64,000 bases of DNA from Ligula intestinalis (taxonomy: Eukaryota > Platyhelminthes > Cestoda > Diphyllobothriidea > Diphyllobothriidae): assembly GCA_036362985.1 (NCBI GenBank), contig JAYGXS010000005.1, positions 33,076,699-33,140,698 of the forward strand. Reading direction: 5' to 3'. A program made the position numbers and the translations under genes. A model generated the notes under the pieces. That model ran no database searches. It worked only from the letters and a program-made list of their open reading frames with translations, and was not told the DNA's origin. This document shows positions 25,301 through 32,326 of the stretch, one piece after another; position 1 is the first letter of the stretch; each line of letters opens with the position of its first letter.

Positions 25301-28300
25301 CACGTCAAAGAGATGCTCTGTGCAAAAATAGCCCCCTGTCTCGTCCGCCGCTTCTATTTCGCCACTCGAGCATATACCCCTCGTAGGGCACAAAAACGGC
25401 GGCGTCCTCTCGAAATCAATTTCTGGCAAACATATGTTTTCAGCAACTCGTCATCAGGCCAAATATTTGCAGGGAAAATGAAAGCTGTACATAAAAATTA
25501 AAGTTTGAATATTTAGAAAAATCAATAACTGTCTAACATGGGCGTTGATTGGCCACTGCGAACTCTGACAGTTTGCGGAAGTTGGCGTGATCAGCGTGTT
25601 GGTTGAGAGACTGCCGCTTGTTGGTAGGGGCGAAATGCTATCGCCACCTGGGGTCGGTGTAGGCCTTCACTCGCTCCTGTGGAGCAAGATACATTGACTG
25701 AACAACGAGGCGCCTGGAAAAGAGAGTAAATAAACACGTACCGGCCTGGTCAAGCACAGTAGAAAATAAGTTGATCTCGAGCTCTATCCTCATACACCTT
25801 GTCGATACGAATAATCGAGTCGATACCAATAAAGCCTTGCAGGGTGTCTACTGTACACCAGTTAGCTTTTCCAAAGGCCTACGCCAACGGACGCTCGCAA
25901 CAGCGGAAGCAGTGGCTATAAGGCTAGCAAGTCCAGTGCTGTGGTGTCAGAAGACGCTAACAGAAGCTCTTACACTTCCATGGGCTACACCGACACCAGA
26001 AGGCGATAGCATTTTGCCCCTACCAACTAGCGACAGTCTCTCAACCAACACGCTGATCACGCCAACTTCCGCAAACTGTCAGAGTTCGCAGTGGCCAATC
26101 AACGCCCATGTTAGACAGTTATTGATTTTTCTAAAAATTCAAACTTGAATTGTTATGTGCAGCTTTCATTTCCCCTGTTATTTTTTGGCTTGATGGCGCG
26201 TTGCTGAAAAAATATGTTTGCCAAAAAATGACTTTTTTAAGTTTTCCAATTACTTTATTTCTTAAAGACAGAATAAAAGTGCAACGATTTTCCACGTACG
26301 AGTGCAAGCCCTGGCAGTGGCTCCGATCGGGTCAACTACTTGCGCCCTCACCCACTTACGCTCTCCTTGACTTGAGCATAATACCACGTCCAGGTGAAGG
26401 GAGGGAAAATGGAATAGAGCGAGTTCGATACAATGCAAGTCTACTCAAGTCATCGTCTACCCTACGGTGGAGTACACGATGGACTGTCAAACTGTCCTCA
26501 GTCCGCCTACTTTTTCTGGTGTTTTAGAACGCTATCCACTACGTGACGGCTGACGCTCCGCTGGGCACTAACCTGGACCTGAATGAACACCAGTTCACAG
26601 GCATCAGCACTCTTTCGGCCGGTGAGTTTACGCCGCTTTTTGGCTTGATTATTTATTTACCCATGGGCCAGTCTTTGGGAATGCTGTTGCTGGTACGAGG
26701 GAGTTTGCAGGGTCCAGAGAGCTGTAGCCAACAGATGGCGGAAGTAGCTCTGTCTCTACAATGCGTGTAAACCTCCAGCATCATGTGCCCTTTCTTTCCT
26801 GCGTTGGGCGAACCGACTGTCCGAGTGGTCTGCTTCGATTTGACCCAGCATGTCGGTGACGTGCTTGTCGCAGTTCCGCTGCAATCTTCAGGCCCGGTTC
26901 CGTTTGAGAAGAAGTTAGACGCCAGATGGGAGGAATAGGAAGGTGGCAGTCGGCCGAACATGTGTCTGCGCCCGAGAAGGGCATTGCCTGAATCGTGTGA
27001 GCATGGCAGTCATCCTAGCGTCCACAGAGTGGTCCTTGTGTGAGTCACCCTTAAAGGTGATTGACCAGATGAGTCTGCCTACAAACGTGCACATGCTAGC
27101 AGCCGAAAAAGGTAAGAGATCGAGCGTTGGCGAAGTTTACGCCTCCTGTGATTGGTTACCCGAGAGCTGCAATCATGTGACCGCATGCGTGGCGTCGGAG
27201 AGGGCAGGCGTTACAGGGTCACTACATGCTTAGCACAAGGGCCACCAAGCAAATTTCCTTGCAGTTCGAGTCGGATTCAGTAGTAGCACAGATGGCGCGA
27301 ACGAGAAATAGCCTGGCTTATTTTCCCTCGCCTGCCAACCCACTTCACATAACTCCGATAACTACGGTCCTACGAGCGATAAGCGAAGATAAACGAAATG
27401 ACCACTTTGTCAACAGCCTACGGGGCTCTAGTTCGGATGGCCAAGGGACGACAATGCTTCTACGCTAATTATGGTTTTCGCTAACCATGATGGGCAAATT
27501 AATGATCATAGGTATTTACTGGAGGCTTGGTGATATTAGCAACAAAAGCATCAGTCCAATCATGGTCACGCCGACAAAAGTAAGCGTTGGCTTCGGTATG
27601 GCTACCGAGGAGTCGTTAAGTCTAATAAGGTTTAACCCTAACAACTCCGATACTCCAAACCCGGTTACTTTGGAGGAGATATAAGTCACGGGAAGGCCAG
27701 TGTGGTAGGAAGAGTATATTATTTACAGAAAGAGCGAGAGAATAGGCAGTAGGAAATTGACTATCAGACATTCGCAGGCCAGCGTCTGAAGTGAGGTCTG
27801 CTCGGTAGTCGTCACATGAAGCTCTGTGAGTCGGCCGTTACAGAAACCGGAAGCACCAAGCGTCCCTAAAGTGCAGTTCAGCTTGAGCTAGTCACAACTA
27901 GTGTTCAAACGTGCACTTTGTGTGGAGGTAGTCACTACCTTTTCTCCGGAGATGTGCACTTCCACCAATAGCCATAATACTGAGTTTGTGTATTTGCTGC
28001 CATAGTCGTGACTAACCTTCGCTAGATGTAGTCAAAGTGCGAACCACAATGAGCGCTCGAGCTCTGGAAACAGAATGCCATCAAGGCCTGACCTTTCGGA
28101 CTGACCCCAATAACTCCTCCTATGGTCCTTCGGATGTAGATATTACTAATCATGGACGCCATGGCTGCCGTCAACATTCGCAGAGGCATCATGCCCCTAT
28201 CATTCACATACTTCCCCCACGAGCGACAGTTTTTCTCCTAAAAACCACAAATGACATTCCATTTTGAATTATGAGCCATGCCTTAGGAGTTTTTTCACTG

Positions 28301-28873
28301 TCTGCTCTTCTTCCTCAGTTACACTGCTGGCTCGTGTAAACTGAGTGTGAGTATATTACTTGAGACAAGCGAGAAGTCGTCTGAAATTGCGTCAACGACT
28401 TCTTTCGAATGTTCGGCTATGCCGATGCATTTCTGAAATCCTATGTACCAAGAGGGAGTTCAAAGGCGTTTGCCTGTATTTCCTTTAATAAATTTGACTT
28501 TGACTTGAACTATCATCAGACAAGGCAGATGTCGCAGCACACTGACTGAACATGACTGTTTTGTGCCTACGGGTATCATCTAAGTCCCTGTTGATAAAAA
28601 ACAGCGTTTCTCTGCTTCTTCTGCCCCCGCACCGCCCCCATGGAGGATAGCTTTAATTCCCCGCCTGCCACCCTCCCTTCTTAACTTCAAAGTTTATTAC
28701 GTATTTTTCCTCTGTCGATTGCCTCAGGCACCACGGAACACGAGCTCATGCCCAACACAGTGACTAGCGCCGTTCTGCAGTACTTCAAAGGTCGCCTGTC
28801 TACGAGCCCAAGCACTGAGCAAACACCAGTCGCAACAAACGCAGAAGACTCCTCTAAACCAGCGGAGTCCTAA
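875..28873 (+). CDS. ARB2A: ARB2A/FAM172A homologue (Arb2 domain), gene span with 8 exons
   Basis: Joined exons are 875-937, 1017-1309, 8985-9318, 13425-13786, 17596-17780, 21253-21668, 26528-26621 and 28728-28873. Together they give 1,893 nt in one frame ending in TAA. The order of motifs follows vertebrate FAM172A: a helix [26 protein letters not shown] (vertebrate VLIHGSGVVRAGQW), [35 protein letters not shown] (vertebrate VFFVAHSYGG), [19 protein letters not shown] and [13 protein letters not shown]. The Arb2 domain is an alpha/beta-hydrolase-like fold named for the fission yeast Argonaute-binding protein Arb2; mammalian ARB2A is a nuclear cotranscriptional and splicing regulator reported to contact CHD7 and Argonaute2. 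Here the predicted nucleophile Ser is His, and about 110- and 190-residue low-complexity segments interrupt the fold. N-terminal exons lie outside the window. Exons 3 and 5 rest on splice sites and phase more than on homology. Confidence 0.85.
1017..1309 (+). CDS. ARB2A: ARB2A exon 2, Arb2 domain N-terminal half
   Basis: Acceptor TTTCAG ends at 1016 and donor GTAAGT starts at 1310 (phase 0 in, phase 2 out). It encodes the first beta strands of the Arb2 fold, including [16 protein letters not shown] and the strand [13 protein letters not shown]. These match vertebrate FAM172A in order and spacing (HGSGVVRAGQW, GYGVIVLNPNENY). This is the strongest single homology block of the gene. Confidence 0.85.
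2101..2128 (-). repeat. (CAA)n tail of the LINE
   Basis: A run of TTG units on the plus strand, CAA on the element strand, directly follows the LINE coding end. It marks the 3' terminus of the insertion. Confidence 0.7.
2154..3026 (-). pseudogene. RNase H domain and C-terminus of the LINE
   Basis: The frame at 2670-3026 begins with [20 protein letters not shown], the first RNase H strand with its catalytic Asp, and contains [13 protein letters not shown] and [12 protein letters not shown], which carry the Glu and second Asp. A break near 2670 is followed in another frame by [13 protein letters not shown], the last RNase H motif (normally HxGIxGNxxAD), and then a C-terminal segment with a Cys/His-like ending ([16 protein letters not shown]). 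Confidence 0.85.
3565..4154 (-). pseudogene. Reverse transcriptase remnant of the RNase H LINE
   Basis: Two overlapping frames are needed. The first holds a degenerate [12 protein letters not shown] (usually DxxKAFDxV), then [19 protein letters not shown], then the [10 protein letters not shown] catalytic motif. The second continues with [17 protein letters not shown] and [12 protein letters not shown], the thumb region. At least one frameshift near 3801-3813 disables it. Confidence 0.8.
4740..4830 (+). repeat. Short dispersed GC-rich repeat, copy 1
   Basis: A block of roughly 65 bp (GCAATGGCAGACAAAACTGA followed by a CCGCCCGTCTGCACGTGCC-like stretch) recurs at about 7425-7490. The surrounding 4.2-4.97 kb has several overlapping spurious frames on both strands and no recognisable gene. 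The match is imperfect and the full extent of the unit is uncertain. Confidence 0.4.
4980..6590. repeat. AT-rich dispersed repeat R1, copy a
   Basis: About 1.6 kb of AT-rich DNA matches 17880-19660 block by block: AAGTTTGATCAT..ACTCG near 5074, AGTACTAAGTGTTTGT near 5178, TTACCGAAAGAAAGTG near 5509, GGGATATCTTCTATACCTAT near 6283, GATTAATACCCATTTC near 6418 and AAAAGGCTTTCGCAGAA near 6472. Both copies are diverged and neither has a convincing ORF. It is probably the 3' or non-coding part of an old transposon in an ARB2A intron. Confidence 0.7.
7575..7790. repeat. Palindromic element, diverged (P family)
   Basis: The left arm (GATCGCTGT..., TTTCGGATTCATACTCGAAG) and right arm (..CGAAAAGTC..., AGTAATCGCG) are imperfect inverted copies over about 60 bp. 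The TTTCGGATTC block is shared with the clearer elements at 9.5 and 19.35 kb. No protein is encoded. Confidence 0.45.
8265..8725 (+). repeat. Imperfect direct repeats, about 70-bp units
   Basis: Blocks beginning near 8512 and 8640 share CTAGGATACTGCTG, then GAGTGCTAA and CTAGTAAT-like sequence; a weaker related block lies near 8280-8330. The frame at 8274-8507 is not recognisable as a protein and overlaps this repeat. Confidence 0.5.
8985..9318 (+). CDS. ARB2A: ARB2A exon 3, Pro/Ser/Thr-rich linker (predicted)
   Basis: A C-rich tract and AG at 983-984 precede the exon, and GTAGGT follows it. The phases (2 in, 0 out) are exactly those needed to join exon 2 to exon 4. The 111 codons are rich in Pro, Ser, Thr and Ala with no recognisable motif and end in DLNEVDPY. 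Vertebrate FAM172A has a disordered charged stretch at the same place. The frame stays open past the donor to a TAA at 9349-9351. GC content is well above the flanks. The alternatives are a chance ORF, or a different exon in this 12-kb interval. Confidence 0.6.
9490..9797. repeat. Palindromic element (P family)
   Basis: The left arm, about 9500-9595, and right arm, about 9735-9797, are inverted relative to each other: AGTAGAAGAATC pairs with GATTAAATCTTCTACT, and TGATGTTTCGGATTCTCGC with CCAGAATCCGAAACGCC. Each arm contains a CTGATGAGGGG block and a CCGAAAC block on the same strand (minus in the left arm, plus in the right). Confidence 0.6.
10465..10512 (-). ncRNA. Hammerhead ribozyme copy, degenerate core
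   Basis: Inverted counterpart of 11131-11178. On the minus strand: stem I AGCAA, core TTGAAGA (instead of CTGATGA), stem II GCACTCTC, GAAA, the stem III palindrome and the stem I partner TTGCT. Two core changes suggest loss of activity. Confidence 0.55.
11131..11178 (+). ncRNA. Hammerhead ribozyme (type I), intact core
   Basis: Stem I AGCAA (11131-11135), intact core CTGATGA (11136-11142), stem II GCGCTCTC, GAAA (11151-11154), stem III around the palindrome ATGGATCCAT, predicted cleavage after T11173, stem I partner TTGCT (11174-11178). Stem I pairs fully and differs from the copy at 627 (AGCAG/CTGCT) by a compensated change. Penelope-like elements are known to encode minimal hammerheads of this kind. 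Confidence 0.75.
12242..12719. mobile_element. Internally deleted mariner/Tc1-like transposon
   Basis: Terminal inverted repeats of about 70 bp begin CAGGGTGTC at both ends, share AGAAGTAACTGACCTTTTTG, and are flanked by TA on each side (12240-12241, 12720-12721), the hallmark target duplication of Tc1/mariner elements. Only the C-terminal part of a transposase remains between them. Confidence 0.9.
12318..12602 (+). pseudogene. Mariner transposase C-terminal fragment
   Basis: 94 codons. The segment [20 protein letters not shown], then [20 protein letters not shown], then [10 protein letters not shown], follows the C-terminal consensus of mariner-type DDE transposases ([12 protein letters not shown], LxxLKxxI, IxPxxLxxVM). 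The N-terminal DNA-binding region and the first two catalytic Asp residues are missing. The element could only move if supplied with enzyme by another copy. Confidence 0.85.
13321..13417 (+). repeat. (CT)n microsatellite and polypyrimidine tract
   Basis: About 95 nt almost purely of C and T, mainly CT units. It ends 7 nt before the TATAG acceptor of ARB2A exon 4, so it also serves as a very long polypyrimidine tract. Confidence 0.9.
13425..13786 (+). CDS. ARB2A: ARB2A exon 4, nucleophile-elbow region
   Basis: The acceptor TATAG (ends 13424) sits directly after a roughly 95-nt CT-rich microsatellite; the donor GTGGGT starts at 13787 (phase 0 in, 2 out). The exon encodes [11 protein letters not shown] and then [11 protein letters not shown], which aligns with PEEHAIYVWDHF and VFFVAHSYGG of FAM172A. 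The Ser of the AHSxGG elbow is His here, and the second Gly is Ala. The exon continues into an Ala-rich helix ([17 protein letters not shown]) and Thr-rich tracts that have no vertebrate counterpart. Confidence 0.8.
13787..16319. other. ARB2A intron without recognisable gene
   Basis: Part of intron 4. The segment 15142-15836 shows a minus-strand frame with a stretch ([11 protein letters not shown]) whose DNA, GTCAAGACAGAGTCAAGAAG, resembles CAGTCAAGACGACCGGAGGC at 38573, so it is probably a dispersed repeat. Other frames here look spurious. Confidence 0.5.
16320..17430. repeat. AT-rich repeat R1, copy c, interrupted
   Basis: 16320-16790 matches R1 copy b around 18880-19260 (AAAACAAAATGCGGT block, TTGGATTCACTT block). 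17245-17430 matches the region after it (CTAAAAGGCCTTCTCAGGA, AATGTATGCTATATACTA). The 16795-17240 stretch between them is GC-richer, carries short spurious frames, and appears to be an insertion of unknown type. Confidence 0.55.
17596..17780 (+). CDS. ARB2A: ARB2A exon 5, low-complexity insert (predicted)
   Basis: A T-rich tract and CTCCAG precede it, and GTAAGC follows (phase 2 in, 1 out). These phases are what exons 4 and 6 require. The encoded segment is basic, then Pro-rich ([16 protein letters not shown]), then Thr/Ser-rich, with no known domain. It fits inside the flatworm-specific insert between the elbow motif and the LTDAA strand. Support is splice-site strength, phase and open frame only. 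Confidence 0.6.
17880..19660. repeat. AT-rich repeat R1, copy b
   Basis: Counterpart of 4980-6590 at roughly the same length once the palindrome at 19337-19525 is removed. Shared landmarks include AAAGTTTGATCATAACTCG near 17947, AGTACTAAGTGTTTGT near 18048, TTACCGAAAGAAAGTG near 18362 and GATTAATACCCATTTCGC near 19248. It lies in ARB2A intron 5. Confidence 0.7.
19337..19525. repeat. Palindromic MITE-like element inside R1 (P family)
   Basis: Two arms of about 60 bp (19337-19396 and 19467-19525) are nearly perfect inverted copies: GAAGCGATCACTGGAACAAG pairs with CTTGTTCCAGTGATCGCTTC, and TTTCGGATTCCCTCGG with CCGAGGGAATCCGAAA. Inner segments (AATAGTAGAAC and GTTCTACTATT) pair too, so the unit is almost one hairpin. 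It interrupts R1 copy b and has no coding content. Confidence 0.8.
20150..20870 (+). mobile_element. RTE-type LINE, 3' fragment
   Basis: Broken frames encode the conserved RTE C-terminus: [20 protein letters not shown], then [16 protein letters not shown], then [20 protein letters not shown], then after a frame change a segment matching [14 protein letters not shown] and [10 protein letters not shown]. The order agrees with RTE elements of flatworms and other animals. Polymerase and endonuclease regions are absent, as in a typical 5'-truncated insertion. It lies in ARB2A intron 5, sense to the gene. Confidence 0.8.
21253..21668 (+). CDS. ARB2A: ARB2A exon 6, C-terminal Arb2 strand
   Basis: Acceptor TTTTAG ends at 21252 and donor GTAAGC starts at 21669 (phase 1 in, 0 out). 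The first half is Pro/Ser-rich insert. The second half, [11 protein letters not shown] followed by [11 protein letters not shown], aligns with KVTAVALTDSVH and TIREWMREN of FAM172A. Between these two motifs this protein has about 20 more residues than the vertebrate one. Confidence 0.8.
21669..24237. other. ARB2A intron segment, nothing recognised
   Basis: Short frames on both strands lack motifs. A block near 22226 (GTCGGACACTACGACGGTCG) resembles one near 17507 (ATCGGGTATCACGACGGTGG), suggesting another low-copy repeat. No RNA gene or element boundary could be supported. Confidence 0.4.
24238..25015 (+). mobile_element. Penelope-like element (family B), RT end and GIY-YIG
   Basis: Reading across frames, 24280-24600 encodes the RT C-terminus of a [56 protein letters not shown] and [11 protein letters not shown]. 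24695-24880 then encodes the GIY-YIG endonuclease: [40 protein letters not shown], and after a stop [14 protein letters not shown]. This is a different family from the 'GRTQRQL' PLEs in the window. Several stops and frameshifts make it inactive. Confidence 0.85.
25425..26235. repeat. Foldback element with arms of about 240 bp
   Basis: The left arm (about 25425-25665) and right arm (about 25995-26235) are inverted copies: CATGGGCGTTGATTGGCCAC at 25538 pairs with TGGCCAATCAACGCCCATG at 26092, and GATCAGCGTGTTGGTTGAGA with TCTCAACCAACACGCTGATC. They are highly similar, so the element is fairly young. The loop of about 330 bp has no recognisable protein. It lies just upstream of ARB2A exon 7. Confidence 0.85.
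26528..26621 (+). CDS. ARB2A: ARB2A exon 7
   Basis: Acceptor GTTTTAG ends at 26527 and donor GTGAGT starts at 26622 (phase 0 in, 1 out). It begins [18 protein letters not shown] and ends in ISTLSA, matching the NWVSSSEPLDTSVE to RVSAGT stretch of FAM172A that closes the Arb2 domain. Confidence 0.8.
26622..28019. other. ARB2A last intron, nothing recognised
   Basis: Frames at 26653-26961 (-), 26943-27233 (+), 27226-27468 (+) and 27487-27684 (+) carry no motif and lie in a host intron. They are treated as spurious or as remnants of unknown repeats. Confidence 0.4.
28020..28525 (+). repeat. 5'-truncated copy of the LINE-Y 3' end
   Basis: This segment matches 35290-35760, the sequence directly after LINE-Y coding: GCGACAGTTTTTCTCCT near 28222 and 35481, GCCT.AGGAGTTTTTTCACTG near 28278, GAGGGAGTTCAAAGGCGTTT near 28453. 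It ends in a TAATAAATTTGACTTTGACT tail. Interpretation as a LINE 3' UTR is inferred from the adjacency at 35.2 kb. Confidence 0.6.
28728..28873 (+). CDS. ARB2A: ARB2A terminal exon
   Basis: Acceptor GCCTCAG ends at 28727; phase 1 in completes the Gly of SAGTTEHEL, which aligns with SAGTDRHEL of FAM172A. It is followed by the helix [15 protein letters not shown] and a Ser/Thr-rich tail ending in TAA at 28871-28873. Confidence 0.85.
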
Positions 28874-28922
28874 AGCGGGGCTCAACTCCCTCCCCCAATC
28901 CATGTTCTCAATATTCCGCTGT

Positions 28923-28928
28923 AATAAA
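28923..28928 (+). promoter_or_regulatory. Polyadenylation signal of ARB2A
   Basis: AATAAA lies 49 nt after the TAA of the terminal exon on the same strand, within AT-rich sequence. This is the expected position for a very short 3' UTR. Confidence 0.6.
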
Positions 28929-29423
28929 AAACATAAAAACATACATGCTTTATTTCAAAGGACTTCTTCAAACACAAGCACAAATAAGAAGTAATTTACA
29001 GCGAAAAATTATCGACCGAAGTGATTGCTTATTAAAAAAAAACAGAGGCAGCGACAGAGCCGAATACAAAAGTATGTGCATAAATAATTTGCTGCAAGAA
29101 AGAGATAATTAAGGCAGGAGTCCCTGAATCGATTAGGTTGGGAAAAGGGGGGTGGGGGTGGAGAGAAATCCGTCTAGAGGATTGCGACTAGACCGAATGA
29201 TACGGCAACACCGGCACTCAATCCGAGAGCCATATAGATTCCCATCGCGAGTCCGCAACTTTCTGCGTTGCCGGGAGAGACATAGCTACAAGCAAAGAAT
29301 ATGCGAGGTGTTATTGCTGAGTGGAATCAATAGAGTGTCAACCCATATTTTCAGACAGGTTTGTAGCCGAAGTAAGTTACAACGAGACGATAATAATAAT
29401 ATATAATTACAGTGTGTTCGTGT

Positions 29424-29590
29424 GCATGGACCCCAAAGTAGCGCCTGTCAGGAGATATGCTTACGACAGAGACTTCAAACACAAGGTTATCAGTCACGCA
29501 GTAGAACATGGGAATAGAGCAGCTACGAGAGAATTCAACACTAATGCATCAATGACACGGAAGTGGAGGAAGCAAGAATATGACCGATAG
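29424..29590 (+). pseudogene. Pogo/Tigger-like transposase N-terminus (HTH)
   Basis: The frame contains RRYAYDRDFKHKVISHAVEH, then GNRAATREFNTNASMTRKWR, then KQEYDR and a stop. This matches the psq/brinker-type helix-turn-helix found at the N-terminus of pogo-family transposases (FKxKVI, GNRAAxREF, VRxWRKQ). No DDE domain follows. Terminal repeats were not seen, so element limits are unknown. Confidence 0.6.
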
Positions 29591-30237
29591 TTTCCGACAG
29601 AACAAAGCGAAATGGACAAAATTAGAGGAAAAAAATTAGGCAAGCTGAACTGAATTGTACCCGCGCGGTTTGAGTTTTTAAGCAAGACGAAGGCAAAGTT
29701 ATTCCAACTTCTACGTCGAAAGAAATTGTCGTCAGAGTAAAACTGAATAAAAAAGCACACTGTGTTATACGATCCTCCGTCAAATTTCTTTCAATACGCT
29801 CGCTGTTCGACCAGGAATTTTTCTCCAAACCGAGCATCCTGCTGGGATTATTGGCTTGGTTTACACACTCTACCTGTCCAAATCAAATTCTTCAGGGTCA
29901 CTGAGGAATAACTGCGGAGAGGCTGAGTCTAAAATTTATATACTGCTGTGCATTAATTTATAGACTGCCTGTGTATAATTGTTGCATACTCACAGATCAG
30001 ACTATCTCGTTTGTAGTTACGCGGTCAAACCGTTTTTACTAGCGTAGACACTATCAATTTGACACTTTAACTCACAGCTTGGATATCAGATTAGAAGACA
30101 AGCACTACATAAGTATTGGCTAACCTATATTTTTTGCTGTCTTTCCTGCTCTGGTCAACCCAAAATAGTTTCTACTAGTATACACAATATAGATTTCGAC
30201 ATTGTAACCTTAGCCAGGATATTAGAGTAGAATACAA

Positions 30238-32231
30238 GTGCAACATAACTGTAGGCCATCCCAAATTTTGTTGTTATCTGCGCTCGCGAAACCCAAAATC
30301 AACCACATGGGGAACGCAGACATTCACGACCCGACTGTCGCGCGTGAAGAAAAAGTCGAGTCTAGAGGTGGCATCGATCCGCGCACGCTCGCCTCAGGGG
30401 ACGACCGTCTAGACACCTCGGCCACCGCAACTGAGCTGCGAGGGCAGCCGGAAGTTACGTGCACTAACACTGGAGTTAGCAGCGAACCGCGGACGCGCGA
30501 CCCAGCGGGTGACTGTTTAAACACCTCGGCTATCGCAACTGAGTTGCGAGGGCCACCGACAGTTGCGTGCACTAACACTGGTGACACAATATGCCCAGAG
30601 GGTTATAATCACTGCAAAGAGATGCGGCAAAAAGTAATAGGACTAGAAATACTTGCAGAACTGCTTAAACTCGACAAGTTAAGGCCAATTGACGAAACAA
30701 GTTGCAATCCACAGCTCTTATTAACATTAAGGGCGCTTACTAGCAGCCAACACCTAATAGGTCCAGACACGCCCAAATCGGAGGACAATCATACACAAAC
30801 GCGTCAGAGTGTACAGTGTCAGGCAAGCTTGAGCTCCAGGACCGTTAAAGTTGCCAAAAGGAGGATGAAACGTCCCCCCGCAGAATCGATCTCACCCTTA
30901 TCCAGGGCTAAAATCAACAAAACCGCACGAATAAAGATTGAGAGGAACAAGAAGTTGCCCAGGGCCCAATATCTGCGCCGAGACAACTGCGTTCTCGTAG
31001 AACGAAAGAACTGCACGCAAATGCGGCGAATGTTAAAAACCTTCCAGCCGGCAAAGTAGACACAAGGGCGTCAACACTTAGAGTGAAGGCCTCCAACGTT
31101 GGCCAAATTGTCGCAGCTGCGGAAAATTTGAATAACTTCACACTCGATAAAAACGATAAGAGTGTGCTAGCACCTAAAGTTAATACTTCCACAACAAAAG
31201 ACACGAGTGTGCCAACACTTGAAGTAAAGGCCCAAACAGCTGACCAAGCAGACGCAGTTGAGGTAAATTTGAAAACCCTCTCTGCCAACAAAGTAGATAA
31301 AAGGGAGTCAACACTTAGGGTGATGGCCTCCAACGTTGGCCAAATTGCCGCAGATGAGGAAAATGTGAATAACCCCACAGTTGACAAAAACAAAAACGAT
31401 AAGAGTGTGCCAGCATCTACAGTTAAGGCTTCGTCAACAGAAGATACGAATGTGCCAACACTTGAAGTGAAGGCCCAAACAGCTGACCAAGAAGACGCAG
31501 TTGAGGTAAATTTGAAAAACCTTCCAGCCAGCAAAGTAGATACAGGTGCGTCAATACTTCAAGTAAAGGCGCACACAAAAACAGGCAAGAGCGTGCCAAA
31601 ACCCGGAGTGAAGGCCCCTGAAACTGACAAAGCTGCCACAGTTGAGGCAGATTTGAACAAGCTCGCTGTCGACAAAAAAGATACGAGTGTTAAGGCCCTC
31701 AAAGTTTTAGCGCCCGGCCCCGCAAAACTGCATGGAAATCGCACCGAAGTCCATGTCCGGGAAGCAAGAACATCGGTCAGCCCGAGCCCGAGGCCCGCTG
31801 TAGAAAACGAGGCTGGTACTGCACCAATAGACTCTGGTCTCAAATATAGCCGTCAAAATAGCAGCACAAGAGCTGTTAGTCAGAAAGTAAGCGACAATGT
31901 CGTAGGCGTAACAAATGTCGCTAAGAGAGAATCCAACGTCATAATACAGGGATTGGCAGAATCAACCGCAACAACTCCCATAGACCGGCATTCCGCAGAC
32001 ATCGAGCTCTTCGGTGCGCTTATGAACAAAATTCTGGGACCCAACGTAACAATCGAGTACGTTAAGGCATTCCGCCGTGGAAAACGGTCAGAGGGCCCAA
32101 CTGGATCGATGCGTCCCAGACCTCTGAAGGTGGTCATGGCCAGCAGCCAAGAAGCAAAGCTAATCCTGTCTAAGCGTTTTAGAATAAAAGACTCTCACCC
32201 GGGAGTTTTTTCAGCAGGATTTCTCAGTTGA
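30238..32231 (+). pseudogene. LINE-Y ORF1 protein, with tandem repeats
   Basis: Two frames (30238-31059 and 31083-32231) must be joined. The C-terminal third carries SNVIIQGLAES, ILGPNVTIEYVKAFRRGK and RPRPLKVVMASSQEAKLILS, which resembles the RNA-binding region of CR1-type ORF1 proteins. The first part has a duplicated stretch (TELRGQPEVTCTNTG and TELRGPPTVACTNTG). The middle has about two and a half copies of an 80-residue unit (VGQIVAAAENLNN, VPTLEVKAQTADQADAVEVN). The middle is Lys/Ser/Thr-rich and probably disordered. The frame is lost again just before 32231. Confidence 0.7.
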
Positions 32232-32326
32232 GGAACGAGACAAACGTCGTCAACTCGTTTTAGAAATGAAGGAGTGACACAGCAAAGGAGAACAAAACTT
32301 GGTATTTACAACAACCAAGTGATACA

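Noticed and set aside
27487..27684. Candidate ENT terminal exon on the minus strand ([15 protein letters not shown])
   Set aside because: Hydrophobic but with no ENT motif, and it would lie inside the ARB2A gene. No acceptor in the required phase was convincing.
30914..31843. 206- and 94-codon minus-strand frames with repeated motifs
   Set aside because: They are the antisense of the LINE-Y ORF1 tandem repeats. The plus-strand frame carries the CR1-like ORF1 motifs.
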